A stretch of 64,000 nt of DNA from Cylicocyclus nassatus (lineage: Eukaryota > Nematoda > Chromadorea > Rhabditida > Strongylidae), in assembly GCA_958299035.1 (NCBI GenBank), contig CATQJL010000316.1, forward strand, positions 92,836,443 to 92,900,442. Reading direction: 5' to 3'. The position numbers and the translations under genes are program-made. The notes below the pieces were generated by a model. The model ran no database searches. It saw nothing but the letters and a program-made list of their open reading frames with translations, and was not told the origin of the DNA. Position 1 is the first letter of the stretch; every line of letters begins with the position of its first letter. Positions 1 to 12,668 of the stretch are shown piece by piece.

Positions 1-213
1 GGGTATATATTGAGAATCGTTGTTTTTGCCAGCCATTGCAAAGGTACTCGGACCCGACCTGAGGACTGCCCTGGAGTTTTATATTAGATTTCTCACTTTC
101 CAATAGAGCAGTACTAGTCCTGGAAACATTTGACGCTTCCGGAATCGTGAATTTTTGAAGGAATATGGGTGGGTATATATTGAGAATCGTTGTTTTTTGC
201 GAGCCATTGCAAA

Positions 214-385
214 GGTACTCGGACCCGACCTCTGGGACTGGCCTGGAGTTTTGTATTACATTTCTCACTTTCCAATAGAGCAGTACTAGTCCTGGAAACA
301 TTTGACGTTTCCGGAATCGTGAATTTTTGAAGGAATATGGGTGGGTATATATTGAGAATCGTTGTTTTTTGCGAGCCATTGCAAA
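214..385 (+). repeat. Reference monomer type A, 172 bp
   Basis: This is an early full-length copy of the longest common form. It has the GACCTCTGGG front, GACGTTTCCGG in the middle, GGGTGGGTATATATTGAG, then six T followed by GCGAGCCATTGCAAA. Six T and GAGCC are almost always found together. The copy carries one rare substitution, GTATTAC for GTATTAG near 259-265, shared with the copy near 1,801 and another near 54,900. Confidence 0.93.
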
Positions 386-556
386 GGTACTCGGACCCGA
401 CCTCTGGGACTGGCCTGGAGTTTTGTATTAGATTTCTCACTTTCCAATAGAGCAGTACTAGTCCTGGAAACATTTGACGTTTCTGGAATCGTGAATTTTT
501 GAAGGAATATGGGTGGGTATATATTGAGAATCGTTGTTTTTGCGAGGCATTGCAAA
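386..556 (+). repeat. Reference monomer type B, 171 bp
   Basis: It matches type A except that the second T-run has five T and is followed by GCGAGGCATTG. The five-T run and the GAGGC base travel together across the array. This copy also has TTTCTGG instead of TTTCCGG, a CpG-to-TpG difference. Type B occurs in every tract of the window. Confidence 0.92.
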
Positions 557-727
557 GGTACTCGGACCCGACCTCTGGGACTGGCCTGGAGTTTTGTATT
601 AGATTTCTCACTTTCCAATAGAGCAGTACTAGTCCTGGAAACATTTGATGTTTCCGGAATCGTGAATTTTTGAAGGAATATGGGTGGGTATATATTGAGA
701 ATCGTTGTTTTTGCCAGCCATTGCAAA
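557..727 (+). repeat. Reference monomer type C, 171 bp (GCCAGCC tail)
   Basis: The tail reads five T then GCCAGCCATTGCAAA. It carries GATGTTTCC, a CpG-to-TpG form of the usual GACGTTTCC. Type C tails occur between 1 and about 15 kb, and again between about 34.7 and 38.5 kb, but nowhere else that I could find. They are therefore a family marker. Confidence 0.9.
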
Positions 728-898
728 GGTACTCGGACCCGACCTGAGGACTGCCCTGGAGTTTTATATTAGATTTCTCACTTTCCAATAGAGCAGTACT
801 AGTCCTGGAAACATTTGACGTTTCCGGAATCGTGAATTTTTGAAGGAATATGGGTGGGTATATATTGAGAATCGTTGTTTTTTGCGAGCCATTGCAAA
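728..898 (+). repeat. Monomer with GACCTGAGG front, 171 bp
   Basis: The front reads GACCTGAGGACTGCCCTGG instead of GACCTCTGGGACTGGCC, one base shorter, and TTTTATATT replaces TTTTGTATT. With a six-T tail this gives 171 bp. In the left tract this front directly follows the type C tail, so the pair behaves as one linked block. Farther right it also occurs without type C (near 21.1, 25.9, 39-41, 46.7, 49.1, 49.2 and 50.4 kb). Confidence 0.9.
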
Positions 899-3800
899 GG
901 TACTCGGACCCGACCTCTGGGACTGGCCTGGAGTTTTGTATTAGATTTCTCACTTTCCAATAGAGCAGTACTAGTCCTGGAAACATTTGATGTTTCCGGA
1001 ATCGTGAATTTTTGAAGGAATATGGGTGGGTATATATTGAGAATCGTTGTTTTTGCGAGGCATTGCAAAGGTACTCGGACCCGACCTCTGGGACTGGCCT
1101 GGAGTTTTATATTAGATTTCTCACTTTCCAATAGAGCAGTACTAGTCCTGGAAACATTTGACGTTTCCGGAATCGTGAATTTTTGAAGGAATATGGGTGG
1201 GTATATATTGAGAATCGTTGTTTTTTGCGAGCCATTGCAAAGGTACTCGGACCCGACCTCTGGGACTGGCCTGGAGTTTTGTATTAGATTTCTCACTTTC
1301 CAATAGAGCAGTACTAGTCCTGGAAACATTTGATGTTTCCGGAATCGTGAATTTTTGAAGGAATATGGGTGGGTATATATTGAGAATCGTTGTTTTTGCG
1401 AGGCATTGCAAAGGTACTCGGACCCGACCTCTGGGACTGGCCTGGAGTTTTGTATTAGATTTCTCACTTTCCAATAGAGCAGTACTAGTCCTGGAAACAT
1501 TTGACGTTTCCGGAATCGTGAATTTTTGAAGGAATATGGGTGGGTATATATTGAGAATCGTTGTTTTTTGCGAGCCATTGCAAAGGTACTCGGACCCGAC
1601 CTCTGGGACTGGCCTGGAGTTTTGTATTAGATTTCTCACTTTCCAATAGAGCAGTACTAGTCCTGGAAACATTTGACGTTTCTGGAATCGTGAATTTTTG
1701 AAGGAATATGGGTGGGTATATATTGAGAATCGTTGTTTTTTGCGAGCCATTGCAAAGGTACTCGGACCCGACCTCTGGGACTGGCCTGGAGTTTTGTATT
1801 ACATTTCTCACTTTCCAATAGAGCAGTACTAGTCCTGGAAACATTTGACGTTTCCGGAATCGTGAATTTTTGAAGGAATATGGGTGGGTATATATTGAGA
1901 ATCGTTGTTTTTTGCGAGCCATTGCAAAGGTACTCGGACCCGACCTCTGGGACTGGCCTGGAGTTTTGTATTAGATTTCTCACTTTCCAATAGAGCAGTA
2001 CTAGTCCTGGAAACATTTGACGTTTCTGGAATCGTGAATTTTTGAAGGAATATGGGTGGGTATATATTGAGAATCGTTGTTTTTGCGAGGCATTGCAAAG
2101 GTACTCGGACCCGACCTCTGGGACTGGCCTGGAGTTTTGTATTAGATTTCTCACTTTCCAATAGAGCAGTACTAGTCCTGGAAACATTTGATGTTTCCGG
2201 AATCGTGAATTTTTGAAGGAATATGGGTGGGTATATATTGAGAATCGTTGTTTTTGCCAGCCATTGCAAAGGTACTCGGACCCGACCTGAGGACTGCCCT
2301 GGAGTTTTATATTAGATTTCTCACTTTCCAATAGAGCAGTACTAGTCCTGGAAACATTTGACGTTTCCGGAATCGTGAATTTTTGAAGGAATATGGGTGG
2401 GTATATATTGAGAATCGTTGTTTTTTGCGAGCCATTGCAAAGGTACTCGGACCCGACCTCTGGGACTGGCCTGGAGTTTTGTATTAGATTTCTCACTTTC
2501 CAATAGAGCAGTACTAGTCCTGGAAACATTTGATGTTTCCGGAATCGTGAATTTTTGAAGGAATATGGGTGGGTATATATTGAGAATCGTTGTTTTTGCG
2601 AGCCATTGCAAAGGTACTCGGACCCGACCTCTGGGACTGGCCTGGAGTTTTATATTAGATTTCTCACTTTCCAATAGAGCAGTACTAGTCCTGGAAACAT
2701 TTGATGTTTCCGGAATCGTGAATTTTTGAAGGAATATGGGTGGGTATATATTGAGAATCGTTGTTTTTGCGAGGCATTGCAAAGGTACTCGGACCCGACC
2801 TCTGGGACTGGCCTGGAGTTTTGTATTAGATTTCTCACTTTCCAATAGAGCAGTACTAGTCCTGGAAACATTTGACGTTTCCGGAATCGTGAATTTTTGA
2901 AGGAATATGGGTGGGTATATATTGAGAATCGTTGTTTTTGCGAGGCATTGCAAAGGTACTCGGACCCGACCTCTGGGACTGGCCTGGAGTTTTGTATTAG
3001 ATTTCTCACTTTCCAATAGAGCAGTACTAGTCCTGAAAACATTTGACGTTTCCGGAATCGTGAATTTTTGAAGGAATATGGTTGGGTATATCTTGAGAAT
3101 CGTTGTTTTTTGCGAGCCATTGCAAAGGTACTCGGACCCGACCTTTGGGACTGGCCTGGAGTTTTGTATTAGATTTCTCACTTTCCAATAGAGCAGTACT
3201 AGTCCTGGAAACATTTGATGTTTCCGGAATCGTGAATTTTTGAAGGAATATGGGTGGGTATATATTGAGAATCGTTGTTTTTGCCAGCCATTGCAAAGGT
3301 ACTCGGACCCGACCTGAGGACTGCCCTGGAGTTTTATATTAGATTTCTCACTTTCCAATAGAGCAGTACTAGTCCTGGAAACATTTGACGTTTCCGGAAT
3401 CGTGAATTTTTGAAGGAATATGGGTGGGTATATATTGAGAATCGTTGTTTTTTGCGAGCCATTGCAAAGGTACTCGGACCCGACCTCTGGGACTGGCCTG
3501 GAGTTTTGTATTAGATTTCTCACCTTCCAATAGAGCAGTACTAGTCCTGGAAACATTTGATGTTTCCGGACTCGTGAATTTTTGAAGGAATATGGGTGGG
3601 TATATATTGAGAATCGTTGTTTTTGCGAGGCATTGCAAAGGTACTCGGACCCGACCTCTGGGACTGGCCTGGAGTTTTGTATTAGATTTCTCACTTTCCA
3701 ATAGAGCAGTACTAGTCCTGGAAACATTTGATGTTTCCGGAATCGTGAATTTTTGAAGGAATATGGTTGGGTATATCTTGAGAATCGTTGTTTTTTGCGA

Positions 3801-4791
3801 GCCATTGCAAAGGTACTCGAACCCGACCTTTGGGACTGGCCTGGAGTTTTGTATTAGATTTCTCACTTTCCAATAGAGCAGTACTAGTCCTGGAAACATT
3901 TGATGTTTCCGGAATCGTGAATTTTTGAAGGAATATGGGTGGGTATATATTGAGAATCGTTGTTTTTGCCAGCCATTGCAAAGGTACTCGGACCCGACCT
4001 GAGGACTGCCCTGGAGTTTTATATTAGATTTCTCACTTTCCAATAGAGCAGTACTAGTCCTGGAAACATTTGACGTTTCCGGAATCGTGAATTTTTGAAG
4101 GAATATGGGTGGGTATATATTGAGAATCGTTGTTTTTTGCGAGCCATTGCAAAGGTACTCGGACCCGACCTCTGGGACTGGCCTGGAGTTTTGTATTAGA
4201 TTTCTCACCTTCCAATAGAGCAGTACTAGTCCTGGAAACATTTGATGTTTCCGGAATCGTGAATTTTTGAAGGAATATGGGTGGGTATATATTGAGAATC
4301 GTTGTTTTTGCGAGGCATTGCAAAGGTACTCGGACCCGACCTCTGGGACTGGCCTGGAGTTTTGTATTAGATTTCTCACTTTCCAATAGAGCAGTGCTAG
4401 TCCTGGAAACATTTGATGTTTCCGGAATCGTGAATTTTTGAAGGAATATGGGTGGGTATATATTGAGAATCGTTGTTTTTGCGAGGCATTGCAAAGGTGC
4501 TCGGACCCGACCTCTGGGACTGGCCTGGAGTTTTGTATTAGATTTCTCACTTTCCAATAGAGCAGTACTAGTCCTGGAAACATTTGACGTTTCTGGAATC
4601 GTGAATTTTTGAAGGATTATGGGTGGGTATATATTGAGAATCGTTGTTTTTTGCGAGCCATTGCAAAGGTACTCGGACCCGACCTGAGGACTGCCCTGGA
4701 GTTTTATATTAGATTTCTCACTTTCCAATAGAGCAGTACTAGTCCTGGAAACATTTGATGTTTCCGGAATCGTGAATTTTTGAAGGAATAT

Positions 4792-5647
4792 GGTTGGGTA
4801 TATCTTGAGAATCGTTGTTTTTTGCGAGCCATTGCAAAGGTACTCGGACCCGACCTTTGGGACTGGCCTGGAGTTTTGTATTAGATTTCTCACTTTCCAA
4901 TAGAGCAGTACTAGTCCTGGAAACATTTGATGTTTCCGGAATCGTGAATTTTTGAAGGAATATGGGTGGGTATATATTGAGAATCGTTGTTTTTGCCAGC
5001 CATTGCAAAGGTACTCGGACCCGACCTGAGGACTGCCCTGGAGTTTTATATTAGATTTCTCACTTTCCAATAGAGCAGTACTAGTCCTGGAAACATTTGA
5101 CGTTTCCGGAATCGTGAATTTTTGAAGGAATATGGGTGGGTATATATTGAGAATCGTTGTTTTTTGCGAGCCATTGCAAAGGTACTCGGACCCGACCTCT
5201 GGGACTGGCCTGGAGTTTTGTATTAGATTTCTCACCTTCCAATAGAGCAGTACTAGTCCTGGAAACATTTGATGTTTCCGGAATCGTGAATTTTTGAAGG
5301 AATATGGGTGGGTATATATTGAGAATCGTTGTTTTTGCGAGGCATTGCAAAGGTACTCGGACCCGACCTCTGGGACTGGCCTGGAGTTTTGTATTAGATT
5401 TCTCACTTTCCAATAGAGCAGTACTAGTCCTGGAAACATTTGATGTTTCCGGAATCGTGAATTTTTGAAGGAATATGGGTGGGTATATATTGAGAATCGT
5501 TGTTTTTGCGAGGCATTGCAAAGGTACTCGGACCCGACCTCTTGGACTGGCCTGGAGTTTTGTATTAGATTTCTCACTTTCCAATAGAGCAGTACTAGTC
5601 CTGAAAACATTTGACGTTTCCGGAATCGTGAATTTTTGAAGGAATAT
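4792..5647 (+). repeat. Alpha subunit, 856 bp (5-mer)
   Basis: Monomers in order are: GGTTGGG with a type A tail and GACCTTTGGG; type C followed by GACCTGAGG; type A with CACCTTCC; type B; type B with GACCTCTTGG leading into CCTGAAAAC. The same order recurs at 9,073-9,928, 11,299-12,154 and 13,526-14,381. All four copies are 856 bp long. Confidence 0.87.
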
Positions 5648-6846
5648 GGTTGGGTATATCTTGAGAATCGTTGTTTTTTGCGAGCCATTGCAAAGGTACT
5701 CGGACCCGACCTTTGGGACTGGCCTGGAGTTTTGTATTAGATTTCTCACTTTCCAATAGAGCAGTACTAGTCCTGGAAACATTTGATGTTTCCGGAATCG
5801 TGAATTTTTGAAGGAATATGGGTGGGTATATATTGAGAATCGTTGTTTTTGCCAGCCATTGCAAAGGTACTCGGACCCGACCTGAGGACTGCCCTGGAGT
5901 TTTATATTAGATTTCTCACTTTCCAATAGAGCAGTACTAGTCCTGGAAACATTTGACGTTTCCGGAATCGTGAATTTTTGAAGGAATATGGGTGGGTATA
6001 TATTGAGAATCGCTGTTTTTTGCGAGCCATTGCAAAGGTACTCGGACCCGACCTCTGGGACTGGCCTGGAGTTTTGTATTAGATTTCTCACTTTCCAATA
6101 GAGCAGTACTAGTCCTGGAAACATTTGATGTTTCCGGAATCGTGAATTTTTGAAGGAATATGGGTGGGTATATATTGAGAATCGTTGTTTTTGCGAGGCA
6201 TTGCAAAGGTACTCGGACCCGACCTCTGGGACTGGCCTGGAGTTTTGTATTAGATTTCTCACTTTCCAATAGAGCAGTACTAGTCCTGGAAACATTTGAC
6301 GTTTCCGGAATCGTGAATTTTTGAAGGAATATGGGTGGGTATATATTGAGAATCGTTGTTTTTTGCGAGCCATTGCAAAGGTACTCGGACCCGACCTCTG
6401 GGACTGGCCTGGAGTTTTGTATTAGATTTCTCACCTTCCAATAGAGCAGTACTAGTCCTGGAAACATTTGATGTTTCCGGAATCGTGAATTTTTGAAGGA
6501 ATATGGGTGGGTATATATTGAGAATCGTTGTTTTTGCGAGGCATTGCAAAGGTACTCGGACCCGACCTCTGGGACTGGCCTGGAGTTTTGTATTAGATTT
6601 CTCACTTTCCAATAGAGCAGTACTAGTCCTGGAAACATTTGATGTTTCCGGAATCGTGAATTTTTGAAGGAATATGGGTGGGTATATATTGAGAATCGTT
6701 GTTTTTGCGAGGCATTGCAAAGGTACTCGGACCCGACCTCTTGGACTGGCCTGGAGTTTTGTATTAGATTTCTCACTTTCCAATAGAGCAGTACTAGTCC
6801 TGAAAACATTTGACGTTTCCGGAATCGTGAATTTTTGAAGGAATAT
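5648..6846 (+). repeat. Beta/alpha hybrid subunit, 1,199 bp (7-mer)
   Basis: The first four monomers follow the beta order (GGTTGGG, type C, type A with GAATCGCTG, type B). The last three follow the alpha tail (type A with CACCTTCC, type B, type B with GACCTCTTGG). The simplest reading is an out-of-register crossover between a beta and an alpha subunit. Confidence 0.8.
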
Positions 6847-7702
6847 GGTTGGGTATATCTTGAGAATCGTTGTTTTTTGCGAGCCATTGCAAAGGTACTC
6901 GGACCCGACCTTTGGGACTGGCCTGGAGTTTTGTATTAGATTTCTCACTTTCCAATAGAGCAGTACTAGTCCTGGAAACATTTGATGTTTCCGGAATCGT
7001 GAATTTTTGAAGGAATATGGGTGGGTATATATTGAGAATCGTTGTTTTTGCCAGCCATTGCAAAGGTACTCGGACCCGACCTGAGGACTGCCCTGGAGTT
7101 TTATATTAGATTTCTCACTTTCCAATAGAGCAGTACTAGTCCTGGAAACATTTGACGTTTCCGGAATCGTGAATTTTTGAAGGAATATGGGTGGGTATAT
7201 ATTGAGAATCGCTGTTTTTTGCGAGCCATTGCAAAGGTACTCGGACCCGACCTCTGGGACTGGCCTGGAGTTTTGTATTAGATTTCTCACTTTCCAATAG
7301 AGCAGTACTAGTCCTGGAAACATTTGATGTTTCCGGAATCGTGAATTTTTGAAGGAATATGGGTGGGTATATATTGAGAATCGTTGTTTTTGCGAGGCAT
7401 TGCAAAGGTACTCGGACCCGACCTCTGGGACTGGCCTGGAGTTTTGTATTAGATTTCTCACTTTCCAATAGAGCAGTACTAGTCCTGGAAACATTTGACG
7501 TTTCTGGAATCGTGAATTTTTGAAGGAATATGGGTGGGTATATATTGAGAATCGTTGTTTTTTGCGAGCCATTGCAAAGGTACTCGGACCCGACCTGAGG
7601 ACTGCCCTGGAGTTTTATATTAGATTTCTCACTTTCCAATAGAGCAGTACTAGTCCTGGAAACATTTGATGTTTCCGGAATCGTGAATTTTTGAAGGAAT
7701 AT
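6847..7702 (+). repeat. Beta subunit, 856 bp (5-mer)
   Basis: Monomers in order are: GGTTGGG; type C followed by GACCTGAGG; type A with GAATCGCTG; type B; type A with TTTCTGG followed by GACCTGAGG and TTTTATATT. A second copy follows directly at 7,703-8,558 and a third is at 9,929-10,784. The last has a private GTAATAG near 10,358. Confidence 0.85.
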
Positions 7703-8558
7703 GGTTGGGTATATCTTGAGAATCGTTGTTTTTTGCGAGCCATTGCAAAGGTACTCGGACCCGACCTTTGGGACTGGCCTGGAGTTTTGTATTAGATTTC
7801 TCACTTTCCAATAGAGCAGTACTAGTCCTGGAAACATTTGATGTTTCCGGAATCGTGAATTTTTGAAGGAATATGGGTGGGTATATATTGAGAATCGTTG
7901 TTTTTGCCAGCCATTGCAAAGGTACTCGGACCCGACCTGAGGACTGCCCTGGAGTTTTATATTAGATTTCTCACTTTCCAATAGAGCAGTACTAGTCCTG
8001 GAAACATTTGACGTTTCCGGAATCGTGAATTTTTGAAGGAATATGGGTGGGTATATATTGAGAATCGCTGTTTTTTGCGAGCCATTGCAAAGGTACTCGG
8101 ACCCGACCTCTGGGACTGGCCTGGAGTTTTGTATTAGATTTCTCACTTTCCAATAGAGCAGTACTAGTCCTGGAAACATTTGATGTTTCCGGAATCGTGA
8201 ATTTTTGAAGGAATATGGGTGGGTATATATTGAGAATCGTTGTTTTTGCGAGGCATTGCAAAGGTACTCGGACCCGACCTCTGGGACTGGCCTGGAGTTT
8301 TGTATTAGATTTCTCACTTTCCAATAGAGCAGTACTAGTCCTGGAAACATTTGACGTTTCTGGAATCGTGAATTTTTGAAGGAATATGGGTGGGTATATA
8401 TTGAGAATCGTTGTTTTTTGCGAGCCATTGCAAAGGTACTCGGACCCGACCTGAGGACTGCCCTGGAGTTTTATATTAGATTTCTCACTTTCCAATAGAG
8501 CAGTACTAGTCCTGGAAACATTTGATGTTTCCGGAATCGTGAATTTTTGAAGGAATAT

Positions 8559-9072
8559 GGTTGGGTATATCTTGAGAATCGTTGTTTTTTGCGAGCCATT
8601 GCAAAGGTACTCGGACCCGACCTTTGGGACTGGCCTGGAGTTTTGTATTAGATTTCTCACTTTCCAATAGAGCAGTACTAGTCCTGGAAACATTTGATGT
8701 TTCCGGAATCGTGAATTTTTGAAGGAATATGGGTGGGTATATATTGAGAATCGTTGTTTTTGCGAGGCATTGCAAAGGTACTCGGACCCGACCTCTGGGA
8801 CTGGCCTGGAGTTTTGTATTAGATTTCTCACTTTCCAATAGAGCAGTACTAGTCCTGGAAACATTTGACGTTTCTGGAATCGTGAATTTTTGAAGGAATA
8901 TGGGTGGGTATATATTGAGAATCGTTGTTTTTTGCGAGCCATTGCAAAGGTACTCGGACCCGACCTGAGGACTGCCCTGGAGTTTTATATTAGATTTCTC
9001 ACTTTCCAATAGAGCAGTACTAGTCCTGGAAACATTTGATGTTTCCGGAATCGTGAATTTTTGAAGGAATAT
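8559..9072 (+). repeat. Gamma subunit, 514 bp (3-mer)
   Basis: It consists of GGTTGGG, type B, and type A with TTTCTGG followed by GACCTGAGG. It equals beta with its second and third monomers removed, so it probably arose by an internal two-monomer deletion. Other copies are at 10,785-11,298, 12,155-12,668 and 13,012-13,525. Confidence 0.84.
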
Positions 9073-10784
9073 GGTTGGGTATATCTTGAGAATCGTTGTT
9101 TTTTGCGAGCCATTGCAAAGGTACTCGGACCCGACCTTTGGGACTGGCCTGGAGTTTTGTATTAGATTTCTCACTTTCCAATAGAGCAGTACTAGTCCTG
9201 GAAACATTTGATGTTTCCGGAATCGTGAATTTTTGAAGGAATATGGGTGGGTATATATTGAGAATCGTTGTTTTTGCCAGCCATTGCAAAGGTACTCGGA
9301 CCCGACCTGAGGACTGCCCTGGAGTTTTATATTAGATTTCTCACTTTCCAATAGAGCAGTACTAGTCCTGGAAACATTTGACGTTTCCGGAATCGTGAAT
9401 TTTTGAAGGAATATGGGTGGGTATATATTGAGAATCGTTGTTTTTTGCGAGCCATTGCAAAGGTACTCGGACCCGACCTCTGGGACTGGCCTGGAGTTTT
9501 GTATTAGATTTCTCACCTTCCAATAGAGCAGTACTAGTCCTGGAAACATTTGATGTTTCCGGAATCGTGAATTTTTGAAGGAATATGGGTGGGTATATAT
9601 TGAGAATCGTTGTTTTTGCGAGGCATTGCAAAGGTACTCGGACCCGACCTCTGGGACTGGCCTGGAGTTTTGTATTAGATTTCTCACTTTCCAATAGAGC
9701 AGTACTAGTCCTGGAAACATTTGATGTTTCCGGAATCGTGAATTTTTGAAGGAATATGGGTGGGTATATATTGAGAATCGTTGTTTTTGCGAGGCATTGC
9801 AAAGGTACTCGGACCCGACCTCTTGGACTGGCCTGGAGTTTTGTATTAGATTTCTCACTTTCCAATAGAGCAGTACTAGTCCTGAAAACATTTGACGTTT
9901 CCGGAATCGTGAATTTTTGAAGGAATATGGTTGGGTATATCTTGAGAATCGTTGTTTTTTGCGAGCCATTGCAAAGGTACTCGGACCCGACCTTTGGGAC
10001 TGGCCTGGAGTTTTGTATTAGATTTCTCACTTTCCAATAGAGCAGTACTAGTCCTGGAAACATTTGATGTTTCCGGAATCGTGAATTTTTGAAGGAATAT
10101 GGGTGGGTATATATTGAGAATCGTTGTTTTTGCCAGCCATTGCAAAGGTACTCGGACCCGACCTGAGGACTGCCCTGGAGTTTTATATTAGATTTCTCAC
10201 TTTCCAATAGAGCAGTACTAGTCCTGGAAACATTTGACGTTTCCGGAATCGTGAATTTTTGAAGGAATATGGGTGGGTATATATTGAGAATCGCTGTTTT
10301 TTGCGAGCCATTGCAAAGGTACTCGGACCCGACCTCTGGGACTGGCCTGGAGTTTTGTAATAGATTTCTCACTTTCCAATAGAGCAGTACTAGTCCTGGA
10401 AACATTTGATGTTTCCGGAATCGTGAATTTTTGAAGGAATATGGGTGGGTATATATTGAGAATCGTTGTTTTTGCGAGGCATTGCAAAGGTACTCGGACC
10501 CGACCTCTGGGACTGGCCTGGAGTTTTGTATTAGATTTCTCACTTTCCAATAGAGCAGTACTAGTCCTGGAAACATTTGACGTTTCTGGAATCGTGAATT
10601 TTTGAAGGAATATGGGTGGGTATATATTGAGAATCGTTGTTTTTTGCGAGCCATTGCAAAGGTACTCGGACCCGACCTGAGGACTGCCCTGGAGTTTTAT
10701 ATTAGATTTCTCACTTTCCAATAGAGCAGTACTAGTCCTGGAAACATTTGATGTTTCCGGAATCGTGAATTTTTGAAGGAATAT
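8559..10784 (+). repeat. Superunit gamma-alpha-beta, 2,226 bp (13-mer)
   Basis: The order gamma (514), alpha (856), beta (856) gives 2,226 bp. The next gamma-alpha pair starts 2,226 bp on, at 10,785, and another 2,227 bp after that, at 13,012. Confidence 0.82.
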
Positions 10785-12668
10785 GGTTGGGTATATCTTG
10801 AGAATCGTTGTTTTTTGCGAGCCATTGCAAAGGTACTCGGACCCGACCTTTGGGACTGGCCTGGAGTTTTGTATTAGATTTCTCACTTTCCAATAGAGCA
10901 GTACTAGTCCTGGAAACATTTGATGTTTCCGGAATCGTGAATTTTTGAAGGAATATGGGTGGGTATATATTGAGAATCGTTGTTTTTGCGAGGCATTGCA
11001 AAGGTACTCGGACCCGACCTCTGGGACTGGCCTGGAGTTTTGTATTAGATTTCTCACTTTCCAATAGAGCAGTACTAGTCCTGGAAACATTTGACGTTTC
11101 TGGAATCGTGAATTTTTGAAGGAATATGGGTGGGTATATATTGAGAATCGTTGTTTTTTGCGAGCCATTGCAAAGGTACTCGGACCCGACCTGAGGACTG
11201 CCCTGGAGTTTTATATTAGATTTCTCACTTTCCAATAGAGCAGTACTAGTCCTGGAAACATTTGATGTTTCCGGAATCGTGAATTTTTGAAGGAATATGG
11301 TTGGGTATATCTTGAGAATCGTTGTTTTTTGCGAGCCATTGCAAAGGTACTCGGACCCGACCTTTGGGACTGGCCTGGAGTTTTGTATTAGATTTCTCAC
11401 TTTCCAATAGAGCAGTACTAGTCCTGGAAACATTTGATGTTTCCGGAATCGTGAATTTTTGAAGGAATATGGGTGGGTATATATTGAGAATCGTTGTTTT
11501 TGCCAGCCATTGCAAAGGTACTCGGACCCGACCTGAGGACTGCCCTGGAGTTTTATATTAGATTTCTCACTTTCCAATAGAGCAGTACTAGTCCTGGAAA
11601 CATTTGACGTTTCCGGAATCGTGAATTTTTGAAGGAATATGGGTGGGTATATATTGAGAATCGTTGTTTTTTGCGAGCCATTGCAAAGGTACTCGGACCC
11701 GACCTCTGGGACTGGCCTGGAGTTTTGTATTAGATTTCTCACCTTCCAATAGAGCAGTACTAGTCCTGGAAACATTTGATGTTTCCGGAATCGTGAATTT
11801 TTGAAGGAATATGGGTGGGTATATATTGAGAATCGTTGTTTTTGCGAGGCATTGCAAAGGTACTCGGACCCGACCTCTGGGACTGGCCTGGAGTTTTGTA
11901 TTAGATTTCTCACTTTCCAATAGAGCAGTACTAGTCCTGGAAACATTTGATGTTTCCGGAATCGTGAATTTTTGAAGGAATATGGGTGGGTATATATTGA
12001 GAATCGTTGTTTTTGCGAGGCATTGCAAAGGTACTCGGACCCGACCTCTTGGACTGGCCTGGAGTTTTGTATTAGATTTCTCACTTTCCAATAGAGCAGT
12101 ACTAGTCCTGAAAACATTTGACGTTTCCGGAATCGTGAATTTTTGAAGGAATATGGTTGGGTATATCTTGAGAATCGTTGTTTTTTGCGAGCCATTGCAA
12201 AGGTACTCGGACCCGACCTTTGGGACTGGCCTGGAGTTTTGTATTAGATTTCTCACTTTCCAATAGAGCAGTACTAGTCCTGGAAACATTTGATGTTTCC
12301 GGAATCGTGAATTTTTGAAGGAATATGGGTGGGTATATATTGAGAATCGTTGTTTTTGCGAGGCATTGCAAAGGTACTCGGACCCGACCTCTGGGACTGG
12401 CCTGGAGTTTTGTATTAGATTTCTCACTTTCCAATAGAGCAGTACTAGTCCTGGAAACATTTGACGTTTCTGGAATCGTGAATTTTTGAAGGAATATGGG
12501 TGGGTATATATTGAGAATCGTTGTTTTTTGCGAGCCATTGCAAAGGTACTCGGACCCGACCTGAGGACTGCCCTGGAGTTTTATATTAGATTTCTCACTT
12601 TCCAATAGAGCAGTACTAGTCCTGGAAACATTTGATGTTTCCGGAATCGTGAATTTTTGAAGGAATAT

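Larger units (their letters stand above)
1..3079 (+). repeat. HOR tract 1: A/B/C monomers, 1,543-bp (9-mer) period
   Basis: The order of A, B, C and GACCTGAGG monomers at 114-986 recurs at 1,657-2,529, an offset of 1,543 bp or nine monomers, with only point differences. One such difference is GACGCTTCC near 131 against GACGTTTCT in the second copy. The tract lacks the GGTTGGG variant, which first appears at 3,080, and lacks type D. A recombinant monomer near 2,590 joins a five-T run to a GAGCC tail. The left end lies outside the window. Confidence 0.85.

Noticed and set aside
330..350. G-quadruplex at GGGTGGG
   Set aside because: Only two runs of three G lie close together in a monomer; four are needed, and GGTTGGG removes one of them.
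340..357. TATA-box promoter in GGGTGGGTATATATTGAG
   Set aside because: TATATAT occurs in most monomers, but the variants TATATCTTG, TATACTTTG and TATGTTTTG break it freely, and there is no initiator or downstream gene. No support beyond base composition.
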